DNA of 64,000 bases from Rhodopseudomonas rhenobacensis (GTDB lineage: Bacteria > Pseudomonadota > Alphaproteobacteria > Rhizobiales > Xanthobacteraceae). Below, piece after piece: positions 8,520 to 20,264 of this stretch. Below the pieces are notes generated by a model. That model was not told where the DNA came from, ran no database searches, and saw nothing but the letters and a program-made list of their open reading frames with translations. The stretch spans positions 106,398 through 170,397 of the forward strand of contig NZ_JACHIH010000005.1 in the NCBI RefSeq assembly GCF_014203125.1. The letters are read 5' to 3'. A program made the position numbers and the translations under genes. Every line of letters begins with the position of its first letter. Position 1 is the stretch's first letter.

Positions 8520-8548
8520 GATGATTTCCTATGCGCTGAAACGGGGCA

Positions 8549-10752
<2,204 letters not shown>

Positions 10753-10770
10753 TGAAAAGTTCCTTGATAA

Positions 10771-11844
<1,074 letters not shown>

Positions 11845-11856
11845 TTAGGCGCTATA

Positions 11857-11890
11857 ATCGGCAATCCCTCATAAGGTGGCCTAATGAATG
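11857..11890 (+). promoter_or_regulatory. LysR-type operator/promoter element, copy 1
   Basis: A 34-base element containing CTCATAAG, ending on the LysR start codon region, that recurs with 30 of 34 identical bases at 14123-14156. Its position between a LysR gene and the divergent AKR gene is where LysR proteins normally bind. Operator function is inferred from position and conservation. Confidence 0.5.
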
Positions 11891-12784
11891 TCGAACGAGA
11901 ATTTCAACACGCTCGCGGCCTTCGCGGTCGTCGCCCAGGAGCGTAGCTTCACCCGCGCCGCCGCCAAATTGGCGGTTTCGCAGTCGGCGCTCAGCCAGAC
12001 CATCAAGAGTCTGGAAGAGCGGCTTGGCATTCGACTGCTCACCCGCACCACCCGCAGCGTGTCCCCGACTGAAGCAGGGGAACGGCTTCTTCGAACGGTC
12101 GCACCTCGGTTCGAGGAGATCGAGCAGGAGCTGGCGGCGATGAACGCCTTGCGCGAAAAGCCCGCCGGCACGATCCGCATCACGGCAGGGGAGCATCCTG
12201 CCATCACCGTCCTGCAGGCAGGACTCGCCCGGTTCCTGCCGGACTATCCTGGCATCAATGTCGAGATCATCGTCGATTACGGCCTTTCCGATATCGTCGC
12301 CGACGGCGTCGATGCAGGAGTCCGGCTCGGGGAACAGGTCGCCAAGGACATGATCGCAGCGCGGATCGGGCCGGACATGCGGATGGCGGTGGTCGGTTCG
12401 CCCGCTTACTTCGCGAAGCACGCGAAGCCGGGAACGCCGCAGGAACTCACCGCGCATAATTGCATCAACATCCGGCTGCCGACCTATGGCGGTTTGTTCG
12501 CCTGGGAGTTCGAGAAGGGCGGCCACGAAGTCAAGGTCCGGGTCGAAGGCCAGTTGGTCTTCAACAATATCGCGCTGCGGCTGGAATCCGCCCTCCAGGG
12601 GCTGGGCCTTGCCTATATGCCCGAGGACCACGCGCTCGATCATATCCGCGAGGGACGGCTGATCCGGGTGCTCGAGGACTGGTGCGAGCCATTTCCGGGC
12701 TACCATCTCTATTATCCGAGCCGCCGCCACGCGTCACCGGCGTTCGCGATCATGGTCGATGCCTTGCGCTATCGCGGACCATGA
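11888..12784 (+). CDS. LysR-family transcriptional regulator
   Basis: 298 residues. The N-terminal winged helix-turn-helix is clear: FAVVAQERSFTRAAAKLAVS then QSALSQTIKSLEERLGIRLL, followed by TRTTRSVSPTEAGE. The rest is a periplasmic-binding-protein-like effector domain with two lobes. It is most similar in style to LysR proteins controlling oxidoreductases (GltC/YafC-like). It is transcribed divergently from the aldo/keto reductase run, which it probably controls. A second LysR at 18428 is clearly a paralog, sharing TRTTRSV, IRIT and the YHLYYPSRR/YHLYYPNRR ending. Confidence 0.92.
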   Translation: MSNENFNTLAAFAVVAQERSFTRAAAKLAVSQSALSQTIKSLEERLGIRLLTRTTRSVSPTEAGERLLRTVAPRFEEIEQELAAMNALREKPAGTIRITAGEHPAITVLQAGLARFLPDYPGINVEIIVDYGLSDIVADGVDAGVRLGEQVAKDMIAARIGPDMRMAVVGSPAYFAKHAKPGTPQELTAHNCINIRLPTYGGLFAWEFEKGGHEVKVRVEGQLVFNNIALRLESALQGLGLAYMPEDHALDHIREGRLIRVLEDWCEPFPGYHLYYPSRRHASPAFAIMVDALRYRGP

Positions 12785-12856
12785 CACCGAGCCGAAACTA
12801 ACCGTTCCGGAGTTGGTGAGCTGGCTTCAACAAAGTTGCAACGACCGGGCCCGAAG

Positions 12857-13978
12857 CTAGAGGGTCCGAGCGAAAAACGGTGTCAGCTTGCCCATTGCCG
12901 CATCCACATATTTGGGGACCCAATAGGTTTCGATATGGGTTGCGCCGTCGATCCTGAACAACGCCTTGTCGGTCGTGCCGGTGGCCTTCGCAAATGCATC
13001 CTCGGTCATGTACAGGCTGTCAGCCTTGCTGCCGGCGAGCATCAGCAGCGGCTTGTCGATCAGTTCGATCTGGTCGGTGGCATCCCAACGCATCAGGTCA
13101 AGCAAGCTGCTCATCGTGTATTTGAATGTCGAGCCGGCGTGCGCGTGCGTCTTCCAGTAATACTCATAACCTTGCCGGTACAGATCAAACGGCAGTGCGG
13201 CGATCTGCGCGTCTGTCAGATTGGCGTCACCGGCGTAGAGGATTTCTCCGCCGCCGGCTTCCTGGGCGCGGGCATCTGAGGCCTGCTGCAGGCGTTGCTG
13301 GATGGTCTGCAGTTGTGAATCGACATAGCCGTTGCGACGGACCCGCCCGGAATTGAACATGCTCAGCGTCGCGATCGACTTGAAGCGCTTGTCGGTTTTG
13401 GCTGCCGCCAACGAGTAGCCGCCACCGCCGCAGATGCCGAACAGCCCCAGACGCGCAGCGTCAACACCGGGATAGCGGGTGATGAAGTCCGCCATACCGT
13501 GGATGTCCTCGATGCGGAACGTAGGTTTGTCCACGCTCCGCGGCGCACCACCACTCCCACCCTGATATGCGGCATCCGCCGTGATCGTGACGTAGCCCTG
13601 TTCCGCGAGGTGCTGGGCATACAAGCCCGCGACCTGCTCCTTCACTCCGCCGTTCGGGTGTGCCACGACGATCGCAGGATATTTCTTGGTTGGATCATAG
13701 TTGGCCGGAGTGTAGACGTTGGCGGCGATATCCAGACCATTAAGCTTGTAATTGACCGGGTGGATATTGACCTTGCCTGGCTCATTATTCGTGATGGCGC
13801 CGCCATAGACCAAGGTGAACGGATTTTGGTTGTGATCGGCCGCGACGGCGGTGGCATTGCTCATTGTTGAAGCTCCTAACACTGCACCTGAGAGAATGAG
13901 CGCCGAGGCTCTGAGGAATTCCCGCCTCTTCTTGTTGATCACGTCATCGGTCACTTCGAACTCCAGTGTTTGATCCAC
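12857..13978 (-). CDS. Tat-exported alpha/beta hydrolase (YcjY/dienelactone hydrolase-like)
   Basis: 373 residues. The N-terminus carries KKRREFLRASALILSGAVLG, a twin-arginine signal. The mature protein is an alpha/beta hydrolase: AIVVAHPNGGVKEQ (oxyanion region), LFGICGGGGYSLAAA (nucleophile elbow) and a late His in GATHIETYW. The elbow has Cys where most esterases have Ser, as in dienelactone hydrolases, so Cys is the predicted nucleophile. Substrate unknown. It is transcribed towards the LysR at 11888; its own promoter region holds a second copy of the LysR operator, suggesting a regulator gene once lay beside it. Confidence 0.85.
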   Translation of the reverse strand: MDQTLEFEVTDDVINKKRREFLRASALILSGAVLGASTMSNATAVAADHNQNPFTLVYGGAITNNEPGKVNIHPVNYKLNGLDIAANVYTPANYDPTKKYPAIVVAHPNGGVKEQVAGLYAQHLAEQGYVTITADAAYQGGSGGAPRSVDKPTFRIEDIHGMADFITRYPGVDAARLGLFGICGGGGYSLAAAKTDKRFKSIATLSMFNSGRVRRNGYVDSQLQTIQQRLQQASDARAQEAGGGEILYAGDANLTDAQIAALPFDLYRQGYEYYWKTHAHAGSTFKYTMSSLLDLMRWDATDQIELIDKPLLMLAGSKADSLYMTEDAFAKATGTTDKALFRIDGATHIETYWVPKYVDAAMGKLTPFFARTL

Positions 13979-14436
13979 GGGGAACGTGTGGCGCCAGCTT
14001 CAGCGCAGGCACGTCATTCAAGTATCTTCTCTGCCGACAGCTGCGAGGTCTGATCTGTGATCTGGACATTGTTCACGTCGGATATTCGTAACCGTAAGAG
14101 ATAATGAGGATTAGTCTCTCTTATCGGCATTCTCTCATAAGACGGCCTAATGAATGTGGAGGCGTGCCGCGAAGCTCAGCCCTTGGGTGGGCAAGACAGC
14201 AACGAATCTTGGTCCGGCGATTCGGAGCGTGGCCGAGCGATATGGCACAGCATCGCCGCGGCATTACCAGCGCTCATCCAGCAGTTCGTCGCCGAACGGC
14301 CCTCCGGCGATAAGCGAGGCCGAACACGATCGCCCGCTATCGCGATGGTTACAGCGATCCGCCAGCCAACGGACGGCGGTCTCCGCAGCTATGGTGCGGT
14401 CCCGGGCGGCACGGGGCCTGAGCAGCTCAGCAGGCG
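13979..14436. other. gene-free stretch with a lost regulator's promoter
   Basis: About 460 bases between two leftward genes. Its first part should hold the promoter of the hydrolase and includes the duplicated LysR operator. Beyond that the ATG equivalent to the LysR start (14150s) is followed by sequence without any LysR similarity, and the possible short ORFs here resemble nothing I recognise. It is probably the scar of a deleted LysR gene. Confidence 0.5.
14123..14156 (+). promoter_or_regulatory. LysR-type operator/promoter element, copy 2 (no LysR gene follows)
   Basis: 34 bases matching 11857-11890 at 30 positions, including CTCATAAG and the GGCCTAATGAATG end with its start codons. No helix-turn-helix coding sequence follows. 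It still lies upstream of the divergent hydrolase gene and may remain a binding site. Confidence 0.5.
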
Positions 14437-15828
14437 CTAGAAACGCGCGTCGATATCGACGACGTCGATGAGCTTGTGGTTGACGAATTCCTTGAGCCCA
14501 AGCCCGATCAGTTCACGGCCGTAACCGGAACGACGGATGCCGCCGAACGGCAGGTCGGCCTCGACCTTGGTCGGGTGGTTGACGAAGACCATGCCGCTCG
14601 AAATCCGTTTCGCCACGTCCGCCCCGTGCGCAGGGTCGGAGGTGAACACCGAGCCGCCGAGACCGAATGGTGAATCGTTGGCGATGCGGACGGCATCGTC
14701 CTCGTCCTTGGCGCGGAATAGCATCGAGATCGGTCCAAAGAATTCCCAGTATCGGGCAGGATTATCCTGCGCGAGATCGGTCAGGATGGTCGGCTGCACG
14801 AAGGCCCCTTGATTGGGAACCGGCGGTCCGACTTGCTCGGCCTTAGCACCGAGCTTCACCGCCTCGCGGATCTTGTCCTTCACTTCGTCGGCAGCGCTCT
14901 GCGAGGAGAGCGGTGCGAGCGTGGTCGTCGGATCGAACGGATCACCGGCGACAAGACCCGCGACGCCCTTGCGATAGCGGCCGAGAAAATCGTCATAGAC
15001 CGCGTCGACGACGATCATGCGCTTGGACGAAACGCAGACCTGTCCGCCGTTCCAATGCCGCCCCACCACCGCCCATTTGGTGGTCTTCTCCAGATCGGCG
15101 TCCGCCAGCACGACGAAGGCGTCGGCACCACCGAGTTCCAGGGTGGATTTCTTCAACGCCTTGCCGGCCTGCGCGGCGACCATCGAGCCGGCTGCTTCAG
15201 AGCCGGTGAGGGCCACGCCCTGGACGCGGTCATCGTTGATGATGAGCTCGATCTGCGCGCGCGTAGCATAGAGATTGCGGAAGGCGCCGTCGGGCAATCC
15301 CGCCTGCTTCATCAGATCCTGGAAGGCGGCCGCGCTTTGCGGCACGTTCGAAGCGTGCTTCAAGAGCAGGGTGTTGCCGGCCGCGAGCTGCGGCGCGAGG
15401 ATCCGGGCGATCTGGTAATAAGGAAAATTCCACGGCTCGATCGCGAGCAGCACGCCGAGCGGATCGTGAACGACGATTGCATCGCCTTCGGCCGGATCGA
15501 ACACCGGTAGCGTCTGCGGCTTGAGCAACGCCTCTGCGTTGCGGACGTAATATTCGAAGATCTTGGCCGACAGCTCGACCTCGGCCTTCGCCTCGGAGAA
15601 CAGCTTACCCATTTCAAGTGTCAGTAACTTGGCATAGCCGTCGCTGTTCTTGCGCAAGATGTCTGCGGCGTTTTGCAGGATGCGCCCGCGTTCGGCAAAG
15701 GGTGTCTCCTTCCAGGCGAGGAAGGCGTCGTGCGCCTTGCTGATCGCATCGCGGACCTCGGCGTCGCTGGCGTCGGCAAAGGATTTCAACGTTTCGCCGG
15801 TGTAGGGATTGATCGTAGTATAGGCCAT
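14437..15828 (-). CDS. NAD(P)-dependent aldehyde dehydrogenase, succinate-semialdehyde type
   Basis: 463 residues of the aldehyde dehydrogenase superfamily. Visible are the WNFPYYQIARIL cofactor-fold segment, the catalytic Glu in TLELGGADAFV, the catalytic Cys in GGQVCVSSKR, and the C-terminal PFGGIRRSGYGREL. The opening TTINPYTGETLKSF and the overall pattern are those of GabD/Sad-like succinate-semialdehyde dehydrogenases, which oxidise the aldehyde to the acid. The Cys and Glu are intact, so it should be active; the exact aldehyde is inferred only from family resemblance. It stands alone, with a hairpin upstream separating it from qorB. Confidence 0.88.
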   Translation of the reverse strand: MAYTTINPYTGETLKSFADASDAEVRDAISKAHDAFLAWKETPFAERGRILQNAADILRKNSDGYAKLLTLEMGKLFSEAKAEVELSAKIFEYYVRNAEALLKPQTLPVFDPAEGDAIVVHDPLGVLLAIEPWNFPYYQIARILAPQLAAGNTLLLKHASNVPQSAAAFQDLMKQAGLPDGAFRNLYATRAQIELIINDDRVQGVALTGSEAAGSMVAAQAGKALKKSTLELGGADAFVVLADADLEKTTKWAVVGRHWNGGQVCVSSKRMIVVDAVYDDFLGRYRKGVAGLVAGDPFDPTTTLAPLSSQSAADEVKDKIREAVKLGAKAEQVGPPVPNQGAFVQPTILTDLAQDNPARYWEFFGPISMLFRAKDEDDAVRIANDSPFGLGGSVFTSDPAHGADVAKRISSGMVFVNHPTKVEADLPFGGIRRSGYGRELIGLGLKEFVNHKLIDVVDIDARF

Positions 15829-15869
15829 GATGGTTCTTTCCGTGAGCGTCGCTCAACGAGGTCAACGAT

Positions 15870-15891
15870 CAGAGCCGAAAAACCGGCTCTG
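15870..15891. terminator. inverted repeat between qorB and the aldehyde dehydrogenase gene
   Basis: Exact 8-base arms (CAGAGCCG and CGGCTCTG) around an AAAAAC loop. It lies past the qorB stop and 42 bases before the next start on the same strand, where a terminator would sit. No T-run follows on the transcribed strand. Confidence 0.45.
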
Positions 15892-15954
15892 TCTTCGGTG
15901 AAGGGAAGTGTGTTTGGGCTGCAGCTAGCGCTCTGCGGGGGCAGATTTCCGAGT

Positions 15955-16803
15955 CTACGACTTCAGAGCGGTCGCGACCGCAACCGAGAGCGGCGTGGTT
16001 GGCCGGCCGATCAGCGTGGAGAGCTGCTGCCCGTCGTCGAACAGCGCGCCCTTGGCGGCCCCGACATCCCACGAGGCGATGGCGGCTGCGAAGCCGTCCG
16101 GCACGCCATGGCTTTTCAAGGCGGCTGCGTAGTCCGCTTCGGCAAGGTTCTTGTAAGGAATGTCCTTGCCGGTTTGCCTCGAGATTTCGGCAGCAAGCTC
16201 GGAGAGCGTCCAGGCGGTGTCGCCTGCCAGTTCGTAGGTCTTCCCTGCATCGCCATCACGAGTGAGGACAGCCACGGCCGCCTCGGCATAGTCGGCACGC
16301 GGCGCGGCAGCGATCTTGCCGTCGCCGGCGCTGCCGATGAAGGCGCCGCCCGCAAGCGCTGCCCCGATCGAGCCGGTGTAATTCTCGCTGTACCAGCCGT
16401 TGCGCAGGATGGTGAAGGGAACGCCGGAAGACGTCAGGTCGGCTTCGGTCTGGCGATGTTCGTCGGCCAGGCTGAGCGGCGACGTGTCGGCATGCAGCAG
16501 GCTGGTGTAGACGATATGCGTCACGCCTGCCATCTTCGCGGCCTCGATCACGTTGTTGTGCTGCACGGCGCGTTTGCCGATTTCGTTGGAGGAGATCAGC
16601 AGCAGGGTATCGACGCCGGCCAATGCCGCGTCGAGCGTGGAAGGCTTGCCATAGTCGGCGGCGCGGGCCGGCACGCCCAGGTCAGCCGCCTTTTCCGGGC
16701 TGCGCACCAGCGCAATAATGGCGGAGGCCGGCAGCTTCTGCTTGAGTTTCTCGACGACCAGCCTTCCGAGCTGGCCGGTGGCTCCTGTCACGGCAATGGT
16801 CAC
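15955..16803 (-). CDS. qorB: NAD(P)H:quinone oxidoreductase 2-like (NmrA-type)
   Basis: 282 residues from a GTG at 16803, preceded by AAGGAG, giving TIAVTGATGQLGRLVVEKL; the longer ORF upstream has no similarity. The GATGQLG motif is the NADPH site of atypical SDR proteins of the NmrA/QorB group. Later stretches (TLLLISSNEIGKRAVQHNNV and TIVYTSLLHAD-like ITHIVYTSLLH) match E. coli QOR2/YtfG. It reduces quinones with NADPH. It is divergent from an HxlR regulator 89 bases away, the same arrangement as ytfG/ytfH, which supports the call. Confidence 0.85.
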   Translation of the reverse strand: MTIAVTGATGQLGRLVVEKLKQKLPASAIIALVRSPEKAADLGVPARAADYGKPSTLDAALAGVDTLLLISSNEIGKRAVQHNNVIEAAKMAGVTHIVYTSLLHADTSPLSLADEHRQTEADLTSSGVPFTILRNGWYSENYTGSIGAALAGGAFIGSAGDGKIAAAPRADYAEAAVAVLTRDGDAGKTYELAGDTAWTLSELAAEISRQTGKDIPYKNLAEADYAAALKSHGVPDGFAAAIASWDVGAAKGALFDDGQQLSTLIGRPTTPLSVAVATALKS

Positions 16804-16892
16804 GAGGCGAACTCCTTGTTTCAGTGGATGCTGAATGCCATATGGGCCGCATGGTGATGTTTCGTCAGTACGAACACAAAGGTAAGTATGGA

Positions 16893-17330
16893 ATGGATAT
16901 CGCTGCCCCCGCGGAAGGCGATGCGCGCGGCGCGGCCGCGACATTGTCGGAGAAACTCGCGCGTGGTGACCTGATGGCGGCCGCTTGTCCCTCGCGCGAT
17001 GTGCTCAAGCATCTGACCAGCCGCTGGGGCGTGCTGGTTCTGATCGCGCTGCGGCCTGGCACCGAGCGCTTCAGCGACCTGCGCCGAAAGATCGGCGGGG
17101 TCAGCGAGCGGATGCTGGCGCAGACGCTGCAATTGCTGGAGGCCGACGGCATGGTCGCGCGCAAAGCCTACAAGATCGTGCCGCCGCATGTGGAGTACAC
17201 GCTCACCCCATTGGGGCAAGAAGCGGCGACCAAGGTTCAGGAACTCGCCGACTGGATCGAGATCAGCCTCCCGCGCATCGCCAAGCATTGGGATACGAGA
17301 CGCGATCGCACCCGGATCGCGCAGCTTTGA
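16893..17330 (+). CDS. HxlR-family transcriptional regulator (QorR-like)
   Basis: 145 residues from the ATG at 16893, which has AAAGG upstream; in-frame ATGs further 5' add a tail unlike the family. The winged-helix domain includes LTSRWGVLVLIALRPGTERF, the FSDLRRKIGGVSERMLAQTL recognition region and YTLTPLGQEA wing. A single Cys just before the domain (AAACPSRDVLKH) is at the position of the redox-sensing Cys in QorR/HypR-type HxlR proteins. Divergent from qorB, so likely a quinone- or oxidant-responsive repressor of that gene. The sensing role is inferred from family knowledge. Confidence 0.88.
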   Translation: MDIAAPAEGDARGAAATLSEKLARGDLMAAACPSRDVLKHLTSRWGVLVLIALRPGTERFSDLRRKIGGVSERMLAQTLQLLEADGMVARKAYKIVPPHVEYTLTPLGQEAATKVQELADWIEISLPRIAKHWDTRRDRTRIAQL

Positions 17331-17572
17331 TGCGCCGACATCGCGCGACCGCATGGATCAGGGACGCTGGCTTCGATCCGGTGAACGCCGGCGCGCTGTG
17401 CAACGCTCGTTGCATTGAGCCGTCCGCGCTGCTCATCAGGGAGCGTGCGGATGGCGGAGGCGGGGTGCCCGCGTCGGCGTACCAGTTCGAACGATTTTGA
17501 AAGTTTAGCGGGACGCCACGTTATCACATGACGCGACGGCCTAACCGTCCCGCATGATCCGCATGGGAGGCT

Positions 17573-18286
17573 TCAGCACTTGGGTTGGTTTGGCTTCACC
17601 GCGTAGAGCAGATGAATGGCGCCATGTTCCAGCTTGTCGCAGGATGTCAGCGACAGTTCGACCTTGCCGGCCAGCCCGACCTCGCCTGAGTCAACGATGG
17701 ATTTGCCGCCGGATCGTCCATCGAGCGCGGGCGCCACGATCACGCTGAGCTCGTCGACCAGTCCGGCTGCGAAGAACGAGCCGTTGATGCCGCCGCCACC
17801 TTCCAGCAGCAGGCGTCGGATGCCGAGCTCGCCGCGGAGTACGTCGAGCATGGCCGGAAGCTCCACCTGTGTCGACTGCGAAACGATGTAGGAGATCCCG
17901 TCGGCTTTCAGCTCGGCGAGATGGCTGTCCGAAACATCGCGGCCAAGCAGAACCACGATGTGATCGCCGTCGATGTCAGCGCGGTCGAAATGAAGTTTGC
18001 CGGAGGCGTCCAGCGCGATCGCGTAAGGGGCGTGGCCATGGGGCGCCAAGTAAAGCGGCCGCTCGATCTCGCCATTGACGGCGGGCGCGTGCGGCACGCC
18101 TTTCGCCATCTCGGCCATGGTCACTCGGCCGACGATCCAGGCTTCGCCCTTCAGTTTTTCGTGAATTGCAGCATAGGCCGCCGACCAGTCGTTGCGATTG
18201 CCGTCCGGGCTTGCGGTCCAATTGCTCGGCGAAAGGCGTCCGTCGAGCGAGGAAACCATGTGGCAGACGATGTGGGGTTTCGTCAT
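17573..18286 (-). CDS. RibD C-terminal-domain (dihydrofolate reductase-like) family protein
   Basis: 237 residues. The opening PHIVCHMVSSLDGRLS and later IRRLLLEGGGGINGSFFAAG are the two hallmark segments of the RibD reductase domain, which binds NADPH. Stand-alone copies like this are usually of unknown substrate and are not riboflavin enzymes by default. It is complete. It lies divergent from a LysR regulator with about 140 bases between them, the third such oxidoreductase/LysR pair in this stretch, so the LysR protein probably controls it. Confidence 0.85.
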   Translation of the reverse strand: MTKPHIVCHMVSSLDGRLSPSNWTASPDGNRNDWSAAYAAIHEKLKGEAWIVGRVTMAEMAKGVPHAPAVNGEIERPLYLAPHGHAPYAIALDASGKLHFDRADIDGDHIVVLLGRDVSDSHLAELKADGISYIVSQSTQVELPAMLDVLRGELGIRRLLLEGGGGINGSFFAAGLVDELSVIVAPALDGRSGGKSIVDSGEVGLAGKVELSLTSCDKLEHGAIHLLYAVKPNQPKC

Positions 18287-18427
18287 GTCGACTCCTGAAG
18301 CGCCGCGGGCTTCATCGTAGGGCAGGACGCGGCGGTGCCACCACCCCTTGCACAGGTAAAATTAGCCCTGACACGGGTCAGCTATTAGGAGTTATAATCC
18401 GGATGAAGTCATATCCGGAGTTCATGA

Positions 18428-19327
18428 ATGCGGCGCGAAGAACTGGCCGATCTGTACGCCTTCTTGACGGTGGCGAAGGAGGGCAGCTTCACCCGTGCGG
18501 CGGTGCAGCTTGGCACCTCGCAATCGGCGCTGAGCCATACGATCCGCAGGTTGGAGACCAGCCTCGGGGTCCGGTTGTTGACCCGAACGACGCGCAGCGT
18601 GGCGCCCACCGCCGCCGGAGAACGGCTGCTGAAGACGCTGGGTCCGGCGCTCGACGACATCGCGCTCGAGCTCGCCTCGGTCCGAGAACTACGCGAGAAG
18701 CCAGCGGGAACGATCCGCATCACGACGTCGGAACACGCCGCGAGGACCCTGTTATGGCCTGCCCTGGAGACCTTCCTGCCGAGCCATCCCGATATCCATG
18801 TCGAGCTAAACCTCGACCCTGGTCTGACCGATATTGTCGCCGAGCGCTTCGACGCCGGCGTCAGGCTCGGCGAGTCGATCGCCAAGGACATGGTCGCGGT
18901 CAGGATCGGGCCCGATCTGCGCATGGTGGTGGTAGGGGCGCCTTCCTATCTTGCCCGTCACGATGCTCCGCGCGACCCGCTCGACCTTGCCAACCACAAA
19001 TGCATCAATCTTCGCCTGCCGACATCGGGCGGGTTGTATCCGTGGGAGCTGCAGAAGGGCGGACGTGAGTTGAACGTGCGCGTCGAAGGGCAATTGGCCT
19101 TCAACAACTCCGCGATGATCGTCCGCGCCACGGCGGCCGGGTTCGGCCTTGGCTTTGTGATGGAGGACCTGGTCGCGGGTCATCTCGCCGCTGGCACGCT
19201 GGTGACCGTGCTCGACGACTGGTGTCCGCCGTTTGGCGGTTACCATCTATATTATCCGAACCGCCGCCAGCCGTTGGCCGCTTTCACGCTGCTGGTTGAG
19301 GCGCTACGTTACCGGGCCAGATCATAG
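18428..19327 (+). CDS. LysR-family transcriptional regulator
   Basis: 299 residues. DNA-binding domain FLTVAKEGSFTRAAVQLGTS and QSALSHTIRRLETSLGVRLL, then TRTTRSVAPTAAGE. The effector domain shares many stretches with the LysR protein at 11888 (IAKDMVAVRIGPDLRM versus IAKDMIAARIGPDMRM), so these are paralogs. Divergent from the RibD-like gene and upstream of the broken aldehyde oxidoreductase operon; either could be a target. Two ATGs four bases apart (18424 and 18428) occur; only the second is in frame. Confidence 0.92.
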   Translation: MRREELADLYAFLTVAKEGSFTRAAVQLGTSQSALSHTIRRLETSLGVRLLTRTTRSVAPTAAGERLLKTLGPALDDIALELASVRELREKPAGTIRITTSEHAARTLLWPALETFLPSHPDIHVELNLDPGLTDIVAERFDAGVRLGESIAKDMVAVRIGPDLRMVVVGAPSYLARHDAPRDPLDLANHKCINLRLPTSGGLYPWELQKGGRELNVRVEGQLAFNNSAMIVRATAAGFGLGFVMEDLVAGHLAAGTLVTVLDDWCPPFGGYHLYYPNRRQPLAAFTLLVEALRYRARS

Positions 19328-19486
19328 CGGTGACGAACGAGCGAGCCGCATGACGGACAGCCGCATGACGTAGCGGAAGTCGCGAACGCGCGGCCAGTTT
19401 CGAGACGACGCCCAGTTCCCAGCTTTCCGATAATCGCGAATAGCTTCGACTCGGTTCGCCGGCAACCCGCGACATTCGCACGCGGA

Positions 19487-19520
19487 ATTCATGAGCCCTG
19501 ATCATAGGTTCATGCCATCC
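19487..19520. promoter_or_regulatory. possible LysR operator upstream of the paoA remnant
   Basis: A 34-base stretch (ATTCATGA ... CATAGGTTCATGC) that resembles 22656-22689 upstream of the RND efflux operon. The shared core is CATARGTTCATGC. The CATAAG part also resembles the LysR elements at 11857 and 14123. A binding site is inferred only from recurrence in promoter positions. Confidence 0.35.
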
Positions 19521-19617
19521 GGCGCAGGTAATCAGCTCGAACCATTGAACGACGGTCGGCGTTGGTGGGGGCGATTCGGCGGACTTTGCTGCCGTGCGTG
19601 AGAAAGGGTGTGCACCC

Positions 19618-19920
19618 ATGCCGAAATCAGACGACCTTTCGCTATCGCGTCGCGATCTTTTGATCGTCGCGGGCGCATCCTTGGCGGCGACCACCGCGGC
19701 GGGCTCGGCCGAAGCACAGATCACGAGTTCCGCGGCATCTGTTCCGACGGCTCCCGCTTCGAAAGTCTCGCTTAAGGTCAACGGCGCGCTGCGCAACCTC
19801 GAGCTCGACACGCGGACCACGTTGCTCGACGCGCTGCGCGAGCATCTGCAACTGACGGGCACCAAGAAGGGCTGCGACCACGGTCAGTGCGGGGCCTGCA
19901 CGGTGATCGTCGACGGGCAA
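19618..19920 (+). pseudogene. paoA: aldehyde oxidoreductase [2Fe-2S] subunit, N-terminal part
   Basis: From ATG 19618 the protein has a Tat signal ([20 protein letters not shown]) and the start of a plant-type ferredoxin domain with [16 protein letters not shown], three of the cluster Cys. After VIVDGQ the reading frame continues but the sequence is the reverse strand of another gene. The next expected residues (INSCLTLAV) are found on the opposite strand at about 21180-21195. The gene is therefore split by an inversion and cannot make a complete PaoA. PaoA normally passes electrons from the molybdenum subunit PaoC to the FAD subunit PaoB in the periplasm. Confidence 0.85.
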
Positions 19921-20264
19921 CTGCACCGGCGCGGCCGCGAATGCGCCTGCGAAATCGCCGACGGCCGTGTCGGACTGGTCGTCGCCGCGACCGGGCGGCT
20001 TGGCAGCACCGTCCCGTCCGGTTGCCAGATCGAACGCCCCTTTGGTTTCGCTATACGCGACTCGGATCAGGTTCGCGGCGGCGCGCGCCTGCTCGAACGT
20101 CTCGGCAACCACCACCGCTACGGCCTGGTGATAGTGCTCAATCTCCGGCCCGCCGAGCAGCTTCGCCGTATTGTAACTGCCCTTGCCGATTTGCCGGCGT
20201 TGTCGGCCGTTACGATCGCCAGCACGCCCGGGGCGGCCTGCGCCTGGGCCAGATCCATCGACGT
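19921..20264 (-). pseudogene. paoC: aldehyde oxidoreductase molybdenum subunit, N-terminal fragment (inverted)
   Basis: On the minus strand [15 protein letters not shown], then [20 protein letters not shown] and [19 protein letters not shown] match the N-terminal domain of PaoC/xanthine-dehydrogenase-type molybdenum subunits. The stretch needs a frame change between ADNAGK and GKGSYNT. Its downstream end ([11 protein letters not shown]) stops at about 19921 at the inversion joint. The start of the gene is also gone, because the fragment is joined directly to the middle of paoB. Coordinates are estimates of where homology changes. Confidence 0.75.
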
